A stretch of DNA of 64,000 bases from Bacteroidota bacterium (GCA_013288945.1 JABDAZ010000001.1:26001-90000); one strand, 5' to 3'; shown: positions 7,740 through 17,140, counted from the stretch's first letter. Numbers and translations: made by a program. The notes: generated by a model not told the origin, from the sequence alone.

Positions 7740-10685
7740 TTAATGCTGCACAGTTTTGCCTTTATATAATTTTCCGGTTGTGTGCACTTCAATTAAAAAG
7801 TCAAACAAATTTATATCTGTCGGAATTTTTAATTTTTTGCGCAAACGGTAACGGCTTATTTCCACACCGCGCACGGAAATATTTTCCAGTTGTGCAATTT
7901 CTTTACTTGATAAATTCATGCGCAAATAAGCACTCAGCTTCAATTCATGCGCACTTAAATTTTGATAAACGCTTTTTAATATTTTAAGAAAATCGCTGTG
8001 CACATTATCAAAATGCACGGCAAATTGTTCCCAGTCTTTATCCATTTTATTTTCTTCGTTCAATATTTTCAACATCTTTTTTAATTCTTCCGGCGAGCCT
8101 TCACCGTTGGGCACTTTTTTTAGCTTAATAATTTCTTCGCGCACATTGCCAAGCAATTCTCCTTTTTGAAGCAAGTGCATTGCTGCAGATGCAAGCTCTT
8201 TATTTTTATGGCTGATTTCTGCTTCCAGTTTTTCGTTCTTTAATTTTACGATTTCCTTTTCTGATTTTTCAAGTTCGAGCTGGTGCAAATATTGCAGCCT
8301 TGCTTGTTCTTCCTGGTGTTTTTTTTGCTGTTGCAAAAATTTTATGCGCAGCCATTTAAAAAAAAGATAATTGAAACCGATAAACACAATTCCATAAATA
8401 AAAAATGCAAGCGTGGTAAAATACCATGGCGGAAGAATAGTAAATGAATAATTGCTTACTTCAGATTCGTTGCCATGATTGCTTTTTGCTTTTACCAAAA
8501 AAGTATATTTTCCTGCTGCAAGGTTTGTATATTCTTTCTCCGTTTTTTTTGACCATGCAGACCAGTCTTTATCATATCCAACCAATTGGTAACTGTATTT
8601 CACGCTGTTTTGCGCAACGTATAATGGCGAAGTAAATTCCAAATGCACAGAGTTCCATTTGTTATTAATGTTATTAATAAAACTTGCAGGCTGATCTTTT
8701 GTTTCATCTACTTCACCAAAATATCCGCCGTATAATAAACTGTCTGTTTTTCCAAAAATGCGTACCGATCTGATTTTTACCTGAACGGGATAACTGTTCT
8801 TTTTATAATCTTCATAATTAATATGGTAAAATCCTTTTTCAACACCAATAAAAACATTGTATTTATTATACGGATAAATGTGTTCCAAATCAGCAACCAT
8901 TTTACCACTCATTTCCGGGAAATAAATTGTTTCCGGCTGGCTTCCGGAAAAATCTATAACACCCAAATCGTTATTTTCTATAAACCATATATTTCCTGAC
9001 GCATCTTCTTTTAAATGGCGGATATACCTTTCTCCAAAAAGTGGTTTAAAATAAGCGGAAGGTTCAAAATTATCTGTCTGTGCATTGTATTCGTAAACGC
9101 CTTTTTCTGTGGTAACAACAATATGGTTTTTTACTTTAAACAAATGATTTTTCATGTGAGAAGGAAGGCCGTTTTTTTCAGTGTATTGTTTTACAACGGC
9201 GTGTTGCGGATCGTTTAAATCAATTTTATAAACACCGCGATAAGGATGCGCAACCCATATGGAATGATTGTTATCAATAGCAAGAAATTGTGAAGAAGCA
9301 TTGTAGCCTGCAACGTTTCCGGTGACGGTAAATTTATTGTTTTCAAATTTTAAAAGATTAAGGCCAATATCATTTCCCGCAACTACAAGTGTGGAAGGCA
9401 GTACATTTGAAAAAGGCGCAAACGTCCAGAAAGTAGTAGTCGTATCTAGCGGAATTACTTTGTCGCCAATTACCTGGAATGCGCCATCATGGTGGCCAAG
9501 AAGCAATTGCCCGTTAACTTCTGTTAATCCAAAAGTTGAACCTTTAGTGCCTGGTATATATTTAAAATCGCCGGTTAAAAAACTTAAATCCTGTTTTTGT
9601 TTATAAGGCAAACAATACAATCCGTTTGATGTGCCTACATAAATGTAATTGTTATAAATTACTGAAGTATAACCAAGGCCTTCATTCAACTGTTCAGGAT
9701 AAATATGTTTGAGTGAATTATTATACGCAATAAAATCAATTCCATTATCCTGGCCAAGCCAGAGGTTGTTGCTTTTATCCAAAAAAAGTTTGAGGATATT
9801 GTTATTTTGCAACCCTTCTTTCCTGGAAAGGTTTTGAATAATTTCTCCATTTTTATTTACAACATAAACACCATTTAAAGTAGTGCCGATGGCAAGCAAT
9901 TCATTATTAACAGGAATGGCTGTTAATACACGTTCGCTCAAAACCGGGTTAGCGCTTTTAAAATGAAAAGAAGAAATGGTATCATTATTAAGAACATAAA
10001 AACCGGTATTAACAGTGCCTATAAAACTGCTGTCTTTACCAAAAGGAAAAATGCATGTTGCCAGAAATTTTCCGGGCAAACTGCTTTTTTTAAGAAAAGG
10101 TTTCCATACGCCTTCGCGAAAAGCAAGCAAGCCATTTTTACTATCCTGCGCAATAAGTTCATCTTTATTATTACCAAGAAAAAGCCAGTCTGCAGCCGCT
10201 TGAAATACGGTAACTGTTTTATTGGTTAATTGAAATATTCTTTCCCGCGACATAAAAAAAACATCGTTGCCAAACGCGCAGGTAAACCAGATATCAGAAA
10301 AAGAAAAATTTTTTTCTGAAAGTAAATTTTTTAAAGAGGTATAAGCCAGTTTTCCATTTGCATCTGGCGAAAAATAACCAAAATCATTTTGACCGCCCGC
10401 ATATATGCGGTTATCTTTTCCGATGGCGATAGAGCGAACAATGGTTTTGTTTGGCAGCGGATATATTTTCCAGTAAACGCCATCAAAACTTAAAAGGCCT
10501 TCGTAATTGGCAAAATACATTACACCATTTTTATCCTGCACAATTCCGCGGTTTTCAGTGCCGGCGCCATACACGGATTTGGTGTAATTAATAACTTCTG
10601 GAATGCCAATAATGTTTTGTGCGCAACATGGTAGCGCAAACCATGTGATGGAAAGGGCAAGAATAAAACTTTTTAATGTTAGCAT
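7740..10685 (-). CDS. Membrane-bound sensor with two-component-type propeller, Y_Y_Y domain and LuxR-like HTH
   Basis: One-protein signal transducer of 981 residues, with no kinase or receiver domain. A signal peptide (1-22) leads a long periplasmic region made of two-component-regulator-type propeller repeats (about 23-680), for example NGVMYFANYEGLLSFDGVYW and NNLWLGQDNGIDFI. Then come a Y_Y_Y immunoglobulin-like domain (YSYQLVGYDKDWSAWSKK), one membrane helix (about 750-772, TTLAFFIYGIVFIGFNYLFF), a cytoplasmic coiled coil and a C-terminal helix-turn-helix (LSSKEIAQLENISVRGVEI followed by a recognition-type helix) as in LuxR/GerE proteins. The family couples extracellular glycan sensing to transcription. 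It is divergent from the 11066 operon, with a strong GATGTAG operator between them, so it is the likely regulator of the three operons 11066-32529. That link is inference. Confidence 0.9.
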   Translation of the reverse strand: MLTLKSFILALSITWFALPCCAQNIIGIPEVINYTKSVYGAGTENRGIVQDKNGVMYFANYEGLLSFDGVYWKIYPLPNKTIVRSIAIGKDNRIYAGGQNDFGYFSPDANGKLAYTSLKNLLSEKNFSFSDIWFTCAFGNDVFFMSRERIFQLTNKTVTVFQAAADWLFLGNNKDELIAQDSKNGLLAFREGVWKPFLKKSSLPGKFLATCIFPFGKDSSFIGTVNTGFYVLNNDTISSFHFKSANPVLSERVLTAIPVNNELLAIGTTLNGVYVVNKNGEIIQNLSRKEGLQNNNILKLFLDKSNNLWLGQDNGIDFIAYNNSLKHIYPEQLNEGLGYTSVIYNNYIYVGTSNGLYCLPYKQKQDLSFLTGDFKYIPGTKGSTFGLTEVNGQLLLGHHDGAFQVIGDKVIPLDTTTTFWTFAPFSNVLPSTLVVAGNDIGLNLLKFENNKFTVTGNVAGYNASSQFLAIDNNHSIWVAHPYRGVYKIDLNDPQHAVVKQYTEKNGLPSHMKNHLFKVKNHIVVTTEKGVYEYNAQTDNFEPSAYFKPLFGERYIRHLKEDASGNIWFIENNDLGVIDFSGSQPETIYFPEMSGKMVADLEHIYPYNKYNVFIGVEKGFYHINYEDYKKNSYPVQVKIRSVRIFGKTDSLLYGGYFGEVDETKDQPASFINNINNKWNSVHLEFTSPLYVAQNSVKYSYQLVGYDKDWSAWSKKTEKEYTNLAAGKYTFLVKAKSNHGNESEVSNYSFTILPPWYFTTLAFFIYGIVFIGFNYLFFKWLRIKFLQQQKKHQEEQARLQYLHQLELEKSEKEIVKLKNEKLEAEISHKNKELASAAMHLLQKGELLGNVREEIIKLKKVPNGEGSPEELKKMLKILNEENKMDKDWEQFAVHFDNVHSDFLKILKSVYQNLSAHELKLSAYLRMNLSSKEIAQLENISVRGVEISRYRLRKKLKIPTDINLFDFLIEVHTTGKLYKGKTVQH

Positions 10686-10908
10686 TTTAGAGAGTAATCT
10701 TAAAAAACAGGTTAGTTCAAACTATCTTTCAAAATCGCCGGACAGCGAATGCTTAGAAGGCAAAATGTAAATACAAGATAAAATTTCCTGCATAAAATTT
10801 TTTACTAAGAATTTTCAATGGCGCAATCTGAAATCGTTTTTAAAGTTAAAAACTTTTAGTGTAAAAAATTTAAAATGAAGTAGCTTATTAAGAAGTAGCA
10901 AACATTAT

Positions 10909-11018
10909 GATGTAGTAGTGATGTAGTAGCAAAAGCCTGATTTTGCCGGATTTTGTTAATGGATGTAGTGCAGATGTGGCAAAAAAAACGATTAATGAGT
11001 AATTGAAATTTACATTTG
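10909..11018 (+). promoter_or_regulatory. Promoter P1: four-unit GATGTRG operator plus -7 box
   Basis: GATGTAG units start at 10909, 10920 and 10962, and GATGTGG at 10973, giving offsets 0, 11, 53 and 64. TACATTTG at 11011-11018 fits the Bacteroidota -7 consensus TAnnTTTG and starts 102 bases after the first unit. No TTG -33 box is seen; the last unit ends about 31 bases before the -7 box, the position expected for an activator that contacts RNA polymerase. The first pair is a perfect 11-base direct repeat (TGATGTAGTAG twice). The first gene starts at 11066. The site lies between the divergent regulator (start 10685) and this operon, so it could serve both; I see nothing else in the 380-base gap. 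Confidence 0.8.
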
Positions 11019-11065
11019 GTTTCCAAAGTATTTCAATTTCGATTTAAAAATTTTAACCAGACTAA

Positions 11066-12577
11066 ATGAAAAAATCTAACGCATTGCTTCTTGTCATTTG
11101 CCTTATTGCTTTTAATTCTTTCTCGCAAAACAAAGTAGGAATTTTTGATGGTTCCGGCGATATTGGCACAAACGTAAAACCCGGTTCAAGCACTTTTATT
11201 CCACAAACCGGTCAGTATGTAATTTCCGGCGCAGGTTATAATGTGTGGCTCGACCACGATGAATTTCAGTTTTGCTGGAAAAAAATGAAAGGCGATTTTA
11301 TAGTAACTGCCCGCGCAGAATTTTTAGGAACATGGGTTAACTACCACCGCAAAGTTGGATGGATGGTGCGCAAAACGCTCGACGGAAATTCTGCACATGT
11401 TAATGCCGTAGAGCATGGTGATGGACTTACTTCATTACAATTTCGCCGCACTGCTGGCGCTCAAACGGAAGAACACAAATTGAAAATGACACATGCCAAC
11501 ATTCTTCAATTGGAGCGAAAAGGAAATCAATATATTATGCGCGCTGCGATTTATGGCGAGCCGTTTCAAACAGATACTATTGCAGCAATTGATCTTGGCG
11601 ATGATGTGTTCGTTGGGCTTTTTGTAGGCTCGCATAATTCAGACATTGTGGAAACTGGTGTTTTCAGTAACGTATCAATCACTGTTCCTTTTAAAGGAGA
11701 ATCAGATCAAAAAACACAAATGACTTTGGGCAGCAATCTGGAATTGCTTGAAGTTGCTTCCGGTAAAAGAGAAACTATTTATACCGTTCCATATTCTATA
11801 CAAGCGCCCAACTGGACACCCGATGGTAAAAGCCTTGTGTTTAATAATGCAAAGGGTTTGCTTTTTAATTTCGACTTAACTTCTAAAACGCCCACACAGA
11901 TTAATACGGGAACTGTTATTAATAATAATAATGATCATGTACTTTCTTTCAATGGAAAAATGCTTGGCCTTAGCAATTATGTAAAAGACCTTGGCGGATC
12001 AATAATATACACCGTTCCTTTTGAAGGCGGCACGCCAAAACAAGTTACGCCAAAAGGCCCGTCGTACTTGCATGGATGGTCGCCTGATGGAAAGGATCTT
12101 GTTTTTTGTGGTGAAAGAAATGGCGAGTTTGATGTTTATAAAGTTCCTGCTGGCGGCGGAAAAGAAATTCGTTTAACAGATGCAAAAGGCCTGGATGATG
12201 GCCCGGAATATACACCAGACGGAAAATATATTTATTTCAATTCAGTTCGTTCGGGCCTGATGCAGATTTGGAGAATGAATCCTGATGGAACTAACCAGGA
12301 ACAAGTAACCAACGATGATTATAACAATTGGTTTGCACATATTTCTCCCGATGGAAAATGGTTTGTTTACCTTACTTTTTTAAAAGAAGAAACACCTGCC
12401 GGAATTCATCCGCCATACAAACATGTTTACATAAGATTATTGCCAATCGATGGAAAAGGAACGCCAAAAGTGTTGGCATATGTTTACGGCGGACAAGGTT
12501 CAATGAACACACCATCATGGTCGCCAGATAGTAAAAAAATTGCCTTTGTAAGTAATTCAGATATGGGAAGTAATTAA
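11066..12577 (+). CDS. Exported TolB-like (PD40) beta-propeller protein with N-terminal lectin-like domain
   Basis: Secreted protein of 503 residues. Signal peptide MKKSNALLLVICLIAFNSFSQ, then a domain of about 200 residues (about 22-205) that looks like a concanavalin/DUF1349-type beta-sandwich (NVWLDHDEFQFCWKKMKGDF, then VGWMVRKTLDGNSAHV). This is followed by a six-bladed TolB/DPP6-type propeller with PD40 repeats such as APNWTPDGKSLVF, LHGWSPDGKDLVF, GPEYTPDGKYIYF, AHISPDGKWFVYL and PSWSPDSKKIAFV. It is the first gene of operon 1 under P1 and a paralogue of the gene at 15365. It could bind or process sugars at the cell surface; no catalytic residues are recognisable, so the function is open. 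Confidence 0.88.
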   Translation: MKKSNALLLVICLIAFNSFSQNKVGIFDGSGDIGTNVKPGSSTFIPQTGQYVISGAGYNVWLDHDEFQFCWKKMKGDFIVTARAEFLGTWVNYHRKVGWMVRKTLDGNSAHVNAVEHGDGLTSLQFRRTAGAQTEEHKLKMTHANILQLERKGNQYIMRAAIYGEPFQTDTIAAIDLGDDVFVGLFVGSHNSDIVETGVFSNVSITVPFKGESDQKTQMTLGSNLELLEVASGKRETIYTVPYSIQAPNWTPDGKSLVFNNAKGLLFNFDLTSKTPTQINTGTVINNNNDHVLSFNGKMLGLSNYVKDLGGSIIYTVPFEGGTPKQVTPKGPSYLHGWSPDGKDLVFCGERNGEFDVYKVPAGGGKEIRLTDAKGLDDGPEYTPDGKYIYFNSVRSGLMQIWRMNPDGTNQEQVTNDDYNNWFAHISPDGKWFVYLTFLKEETPAGIHPPYKHVYIRLLPIDGKGTPKVLAYVYGGQGSMNTPSWSPDSKKIAFVSNSDMGSN

Positions 12578-12633
12578 AATTTTCTTCCATTAATATCAAA
12601 GAATTCTTTCTCATTTTTTTAAAACGATTGCAT

Positions 12634-13539
12634 ATGAAAAAGTCAAAAACTGATCTGTTACTTGCGCGTAAGCAACAAAATTTTTCTATTAATGCCCGGC
12701 GGAATTTTCTTAAAACGTCGGGGCTTATTATCGCCGGTTCTTTATTACTTCCAAAATCCGGCCGCTCAAATGTTCAACCAAAAAAATTGAATGATGTTGG
12801 CGTGCAACTTTATACCGTGCGCAAAGAAATGGCTGAAGATCCTATCAATACACTTAAAAGATTAGCGAAGATTGGATTTAAAGAATTGGAATCTGCGCGA
12901 AGCGAAAAAGGGAATTATTACGGCCTCGCTCCAAAAGAAATAAAAAAAATTGCAGGCGATTTAGGAATGAAAATCCGCAGCGGCCATATTCATGTTGATA
13001 ATGATTGGAAAAAATCAATTGAGGAAGCTACTGAAACTGGACAGCAATATATTATCTCCGCAGTGCTTCCCTCACAAGGACAAACTGTTGAACATTACCA
13101 GGCTTCCGCAGATGAGTTTAATAAATTGGGTGAAGAGTGCAAAAAAGCAAACCTGTTATTCGGATATCATAATCATGAAACAGAATTTGAAACCGTTAAT
13201 GGGCAAGTGCTTTATGATATTTTATTAAACCGTTGCGATCCATCATTGGTAACAATGGAAATGGATTTGGGTTGGGTAGTTGCAGCAGGCCACGATCCGT
13301 TTGAATACTTTAATAAATATCCCGGCCGCTTCCCATTGTGGCATTTAAAAGATGTAGATATCTCTACAAAAAAGAGCGTTGAATTTGGCAAAGGAAAAGT
13401 AGATATTCCCGGCCTATTAAAGCAAGCTGATAAAGCAGGAATGAAACATTTTTTTGTTGAGCAGGAAGATTATGCTGTCAATGCTTTTGAAAGTATGGAA
13501 TATGATTTTAATTATTTGAAAACGCATCCTATTATTTAA
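12634..13539 (+). CDS. Tat-exported sugar isomerase/epimerase-fold (AP endonuclease 2 family) protein
   Basis: TIM-barrel protein of 301 residues. I take the ATG at 12634, 13 bases after the start of an AAAACGATTGC leader; an in-frame TTG six bases earlier is less likely. The N-terminus has a twin-arginine signal, ARRNFLKTSG (Arg22-Arg23), then a hydrophobic stretch, so folded export to the periplasm is expected. Metal-site segments typical of the family are present: GYHNHETEF, TMEMDLGWV, LWHLKDVD and FVEQED. Relatives act on keto-sugars, and in 3-keto-glycoside pathways this fold does the elimination or hydration that breaks the glycosidic bond; that assignment is inference from the neighbours (GMC dehydrogenase, DUF1080, Gfo/Idh). 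Confidence 0.9.
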   Translation: MKKSKTDLLLARKQQNFSINARRNFLKTSGLIIAGSLLLPKSGRSNVQPKKLNDVGVQLYTVRKEMAEDPINTLKRLAKIGFKELESARSEKGNYYGLAPKEIKKIAGDLGMKIRSGHIHVDNDWKKSIEEATETGQQYIISAVLPSQGQTVEHYQASADEFNKLGEECKKANLLFGYHNHETEFETVNGQVLYDILLNRCDPSLVTMEMDLGWVVAAGHDPFEYFNKYPGRFPLWHLKDVDISTKKSVEFGKGKVDIPGLLKQADKAGMKHFFVEQEDYAVNAFESMEYDFNYLKTHPII

Positions 13540-13552
13540 AGCGTTTTTTAAA

Positions 13553-14620
13553 ATGAAAAAAAAAATAAACGTTGGGCTTATTGGTTACGGAATTGGGGGG
13601 CAGGTTTTTCATGCCCCCTTATTAACGTGTGTTGATGGATTAATGCTGAAAAAAATCCGCGTTAATAATCCTAGTGACGCCGCGCTTGCAAATAAAAGAT
13701 ATCCGCAGGTTGAATTGGTAAAAGACAGCAAAGACATTATTAATGATCCAACTATAGATTTGGTTATTATCACTTCGCCAAACACATTGCATTTTGCGTT
13801 GGCAACAGAAGCATTGAATGCAGGCAAACATGTTGTGGTTGATAAGCCATTTACAATTTCTTCTAAAGAAGCGGATGAGGTTATTAATCTCGCAAATGAA
13901 AAACAAAAAGTATTATCGGTTTATCACAGCAGGAGATTTGACAGCGATTTCAAAACAGTTCAAAAGATAATCGATAGTGGTTTGCTTGGAAATATTGTTG
14001 AGTTGGAAAGCCGTTATGATCGTTTCAGAAATTTTTTAAAACCAAATGCATGGCGCGAAGATGATGCGCCAGGTTCTGGCCTGTTATATGATTTGGGATC
14101 GCATCTTATTGATCAGGCAGTTACTTTATTTGGTTTGCCAGATGCATTAACAGCTTTTATTAACAGGCAAAGATCCGGTTCAAAAACAGACGACAATTTT
14201 GAATTGATTTTTTATTATAAAAAAATAAAAGTCACGCTAAAATCGGGCATGCTTATCCGCGAACCAGTATTCCGTTTTTTATTATTGGGCAATGAAGGAA
14301 CTTTTATAAAAAAAGGAATGGACGTTCAGGAAGAAGCGCTTAAAGCTGGCTTAACGCCAAACGATATTAATAACTGGGGAGTGGAACCTGCAGCCATTGC
14401 CGGCATTATTAATACCACTGCAAACGGTATACATTTTACCGGAAATGTAGAAAGTGAAAAAGGCGATTATAAAAGTTATTATGAAAATATTTATGCAGCA
14501 ATAACAAACAATGTTCCGCTGCTGGTAACTGCGCAGCAAGCCCGCAATGTGATACGTATTATTGAATTGGCTTTTATAAGTGAAAGAGAAAAAAAGACGA
14601 TTGAGTTTACACAAAACTAA
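13553..14620 (+). CDS. Gfo/Idh/MocA-family NAD(P)-dependent oxidoreductase
   Basis: Cytoplasmic oxidoreductase of 355 residues without a signal peptide. Rossmann motif GLIGYGIGGQVFHAPLL at the N-terminus, the family catalytic segment VVVDKPFTIS (Lys of the EKP-type motif, about residue 98), and the C-terminal dimerisation/substrate half with LGSHLIDQAVTLFGLP. It starts 13 bases after the isomerase stop, so the two are translationally close. In a 3-keto-sugar pathway it could reduce 3-keto-hexose back to hexose in the cytoplasm. The first GGGGGCA and TGCCCCC tracts of the 13.6-29.9 kb block lie in its first 70 bases. Confidence 0.92.
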   Translation: MKKKINVGLIGYGIGGQVFHAPLLTCVDGLMLKKIRVNNPSDAALANKRYPQVELVKDSKDIINDPTIDLVIITSPNTLHFALATEALNAGKHVVVDKPFTISSKEADEVINLANEKQKVLSVYHSRRFDSDFKTVQKIIDSGLLGNIVELESRYDRFRNFLKPNAWREDDAPGSGLLYDLGSHLIDQAVTLFGLPDALTAFINRQRSGSKTDDNFELIFYYKKIKVTLKSGMLIREPVFRFLLLGNEGTFIKKGMDVQEEALKAGLTPNDINNWGVEPAAIAGIINTTANGIHFTGNVESEKGDYKSYYENIYAAITNNVPLLVTAQQARNVIRIIELAFISEREKKTIEFTQN

Positions 14621-14647
14621 CCTGCAATAAAACATAATGTAATTAAG

Positions 14648-15352
14648 ATGGATCTTAAAAAAGAAGCTGCAAGAGCTGCTTCGTTACTTGTAAAAAATAA
14701 TACTTCCATCGGTTTGGGCGATGGTTCTACTATTAAATATTTAGCAGAATTTATTATTAATGATTTAAAAAATCCTGGTAAAAAAATTTATACTTCATCA
14801 GCATCAACAAAAATTTTTTTGCAGGATGCAGGGATAATTGTTAATGATATTTCAACAACAGATAACCTTGATATTTATTTTGATGGCTGCGACCAGGTTG
14901 ATTATAATCTTAATGCAATAAAAAGTGGATCAGGAATTCATACGCAGGAAAAATTATTTGCAACAATGGCAAACAGGTTTGTTATCCTCGCAGATACTTC
15001 CAAGTTTGTTGCAGTGCCCGATAAAAAATTTCCATTGGTTATTGAAGTACTTCCGCAAGCAACAATATTTGTTCAAAAAGAAATTAAAAATATAATTCCT
15101 GAAACAATTTTTAATGTAAGAATGCAGGCAGGCGAAAACATTTTTGTAAAAACGCAAAACGGAAATTTATTAATCGATTGTTTTTTTAATGAATGGCCCG
15201 ATTTAGAATTTATTAATAATGAATGTAAAAAAATTACAGGGCTGGTAGAAATTTCCCTCTTCTATAAAATAGCAACGGATGCAATTATTGCAGGCATTAA
15301 TGGTACACAATTTTACGAAAGAAAAAATGACAAAGTTTCACTTATCAATTAA
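14648..15352 (+). CDS. rpiA: Ribose-5-phosphate isomerase A homologue (divergent)
   Basis: Protein of 234 residues, slightly longer than usual RpiA (about 220). RpiA would interconvert ribose 5-phosphate and ribulose 5-phosphate. Seen: IGLGDGSTIKYLAEFI (phosphate/substrate loop, normally GTGST), SASTKIFLQDAGI, and DGCDQVDYNLNAIKSGSGIH with QEKLF. The residues equivalent to the catalytic Asp81, Asp84, Lys94 and Glu103 of the E. coli enzyme are kept (here Asp79, Asp82, Lys92, Glu101), but the usual DGADEVD and GGGG flanks have changed. It sits inside the sugar operon and not with pentose-phosphate genes, so a related sugar-phosphate substrate is possible. The fold call is firm; the substrate is not. 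Confidence 0.85.
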   Translation: MDLKKEAARAASLLVKNNTSIGLGDGSTIKYLAEFIINDLKNPGKKIYTSSASTKIFLQDAGIIVNDISTTDNLDIYFDGCDQVDYNLNAIKSGSGIHTQEKLFATMANRFVILADTSKFVAVPDKKFPLVIEVLPQATIFVQKEIKNIIPETIFNVRMQAGENIFVKTQNGNLLIDCFFNEWPDLEFINNECKKITGLVEISLFYKIATDAIIAGINGTQFYERKNDKVSLIN

Positions 15353-15364
15353 AACGATTAGCAT

Positions 15365-16963
15365 ATGAATAATGTAACGACATCGCTCTTTAAAAAAAAT
15401 CTTACAAAAATTATCGGATGCACGCTGTTGCTTTTTTGCCTGCAAAACAATTATGTTTTTGCGCAACACGCAGTTGGAATTTTTGAAAACAGTATTGATA
15501 TCGGCAATCCAAAAAAAGCAGGCTCGGCAAGTTATGATGAAGCAAACCAGGTGTATAATATTTCCGGTGGCGGATCAAACATTTGGTTCAACCGGGATGA
15601 ATTTCATTTTGTATATAAAAAACTAAAAGGCGATTTTACATTAACAGCAGATTTTGCTTTTACCGGAGATACCGTTGGCGCAGTTGGCCATCGCAAAATC
15701 GGTTGGATGATTCGCGAATCAACAGATGAAGGTGCTGCAAGTGCAAATGCATGCAAGCATATCGATGGATTGGTTGTGCTTCAGTGGCGCACGTACAAAG
15801 GCATGTTTATGCGTGACCCCGAAGAAGAACGTTTCTATTCAAAAAAAGGGGGGCAAACAATTCAACTGGAAAGAATTGGTAAAACAATTACCATGAGAAT
15901 TGCACATCCGGGGGAACCATTACAGTTTGTTGGATCGTATGAAAGCGATGTATTAAACGGCGAAGTGCTTGCAGGAATTTATATATTATCGCACGATTCA
16001 AATGTAGTTGCAAATGCAAAAATCTGGAACGTTCGTATAGACAAACCTGTTTTTCATCCATACACTTCAAACCCGCACGCAGTGCAGGCTCCGGTTACAG
16101 ATGTGTTTGCAAGCAGGTTAGAAATTCTTGATATTGCTGACGGAACAAGAAAAGTAATTCATGAAGCGCAAGGCAAATTTGAAGCGCCAAACTGGATGCC
16201 CGACGGAAAAAAATTATTGTTTAATGAAGGTGGATCACTTTATACAATTCCAATTGAAGGGGGCACGCCGGAAAAATTAAATACAGGTTCGATTAATCAT
16301 AATAATAATGATCATGCAATTTCCTTCGATGGAAAAATGCTTGCAATAAGCAGCCACAGAGAAGGTTTGCCCGGCGGCGGATCAACACTTTATACTTTGC
16401 CATTAACGAGTGGCGAACCAAAATTAATTACTGAAGGCACGCCATCTTATTTGCATGGATGGAACCCGAATGGTAAAGAAGTAGCGATTGTTGCAAAACG
16501 CGGCGACAGTAAAATCTATAATCTCTACAAAGTTTCTCTTGCTGATAAAAAAGAAACGCAACTCACTTTTAATATCAGGGGGCATGTTGATGGCCCGGAA
16601 TATTCTCCCGATGGAAAATATATTTATTACAACGCAAATGTTTCCGGCACGATGCAGATTTGGAGAATGAAAACTGATGGAACCGGCAATGAGCAATTAA
16701 CTTTTGATGAATACAACAATTGGTTTCCGCACATTTCTCCTGATGGAAAAAAGATGGTTTATATTTCTTTTGAAGAAGATATAGATCCAGATTCTCATCC
16801 TTCTTTCAAATATGTAACGCTAAAAATTATGCCTTTAAATACAGCTGGCGCACCAAAAGTGTTGGCGTATTTATTTGGGGGGCAAGGCACTCTTAATGCC
16901 CCCTCATGGTCGCCGGATGGAAAACATATTGCTTTTGTAAGCAACTCTGAACCGGTAAAATAA
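15365..16963 (+). CDS. Second TolB-like (PD40) beta-propeller protein, paralogue of 11066 gene
   Basis: Exported protein of 532 residues with the same architecture as the 11066 product. Signal peptide ending near NYVFAQ, an N-terminal lectin-like sandwich (NIWFNRDEFHFVYKKLKGDF, then IGWMIRESTDEGAASANACK), and a six-bladed PD40 propeller (APNWMPDGKKLLF, LHGWNPNGKEVAI, GPEYSPDGKYIYY, PHISPDGKKMVYI, PSWSPDGKHIAFV). It starts 13 bases after the rpiA homologue and has the same AAAACGATTAGC leader before its ATG that the isomerase gene has. It is the last gene of operon 1. Two copies in one operon suggest a pair working on the same ligand; no enzyme activity can be assigned. Confidence 0.88.
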   Translation: MNNVTTSLFKKNLTKIIGCTLLLFCLQNNYVFAQHAVGIFENSIDIGNPKKAGSASYDEANQVYNISGGGSNIWFNRDEFHFVYKKLKGDFTLTADFAFTGDTVGAVGHRKIGWMIRESTDEGAASANACKHIDGLVVLQWRTYKGMFMRDPEEERFYSKKGGQTIQLERIGKTITMRIAHPGEPLQFVGSYESDVLNGEVLAGIYILSHDSNVVANAKIWNVRIDKPVFHPYTSNPHAVQAPVTDVFASRLEILDIADGTRKVIHEAQGKFEAPNWMPDGKKLLFNEGGSLYTIPIEGGTPEKLNTGSINHNNNDHAISFDGKMLAISSHREGLPGGGSTLYTLPLTSGEPKLITEGTPSYLHGWNPNGKEVAIVAKRGDSKIYNLYKVSLADKKETQLTFNIRGHVDGPEYSPDGKYIYYNANVSGTMQIWRMKTDGTGNEQLTFDEYNNWFPHISPDGKKMVYISFEEDIDPDSHPSFKYVTLKIMPLNTAGAPKVLAYLFGGQGTLNAPSWSPDGKHIAFVSNSEPVK

Positions 16964-16986
16964 TATTTCATTTCATTAATAGAATT

Positions 16987-17096
16987 GATGTAGTGAAGAT
17001 GTGCTTAAAGCCAGCAATTCCGCCTAAAAATTTACATATGATGTACTGTTGATGTGGTAGAAAAATAGCTGTTGCTGTGTTAGAAATTTAGATTTG
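16987..17096 (+). promoter_or_regulatory. Promoter P2: four-unit GATGTRG operator plus -7 box
   Basis: Units start at 16987 (GATGTAG), 16998 (GATGTGC), 17040 (GATGTAC) and 17051 (GATGTGG), offsets 0, 11, 53 and 64 exactly as in P1. TAGATTTG at 17089-17096 fits TAnnTTTG at offset 102. The leader to the susC start at 17141 is about 45 bases and contains AAAACGACGATTGC. Confidence 0.8.
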
Positions 17097-17140
17097 TCTT
17101 GTTTAAATATTATTCATTATACCTAAAACGACGATTGCTT

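Noticed and set aside
17099..17140. TTG start for the second SusC giving 14 extra residues
   Set aside because: The codon lies three bases after the -7 box and the extension precedes a clear signal peptide; ATG 17141 with the AAAACGA leader fits better.
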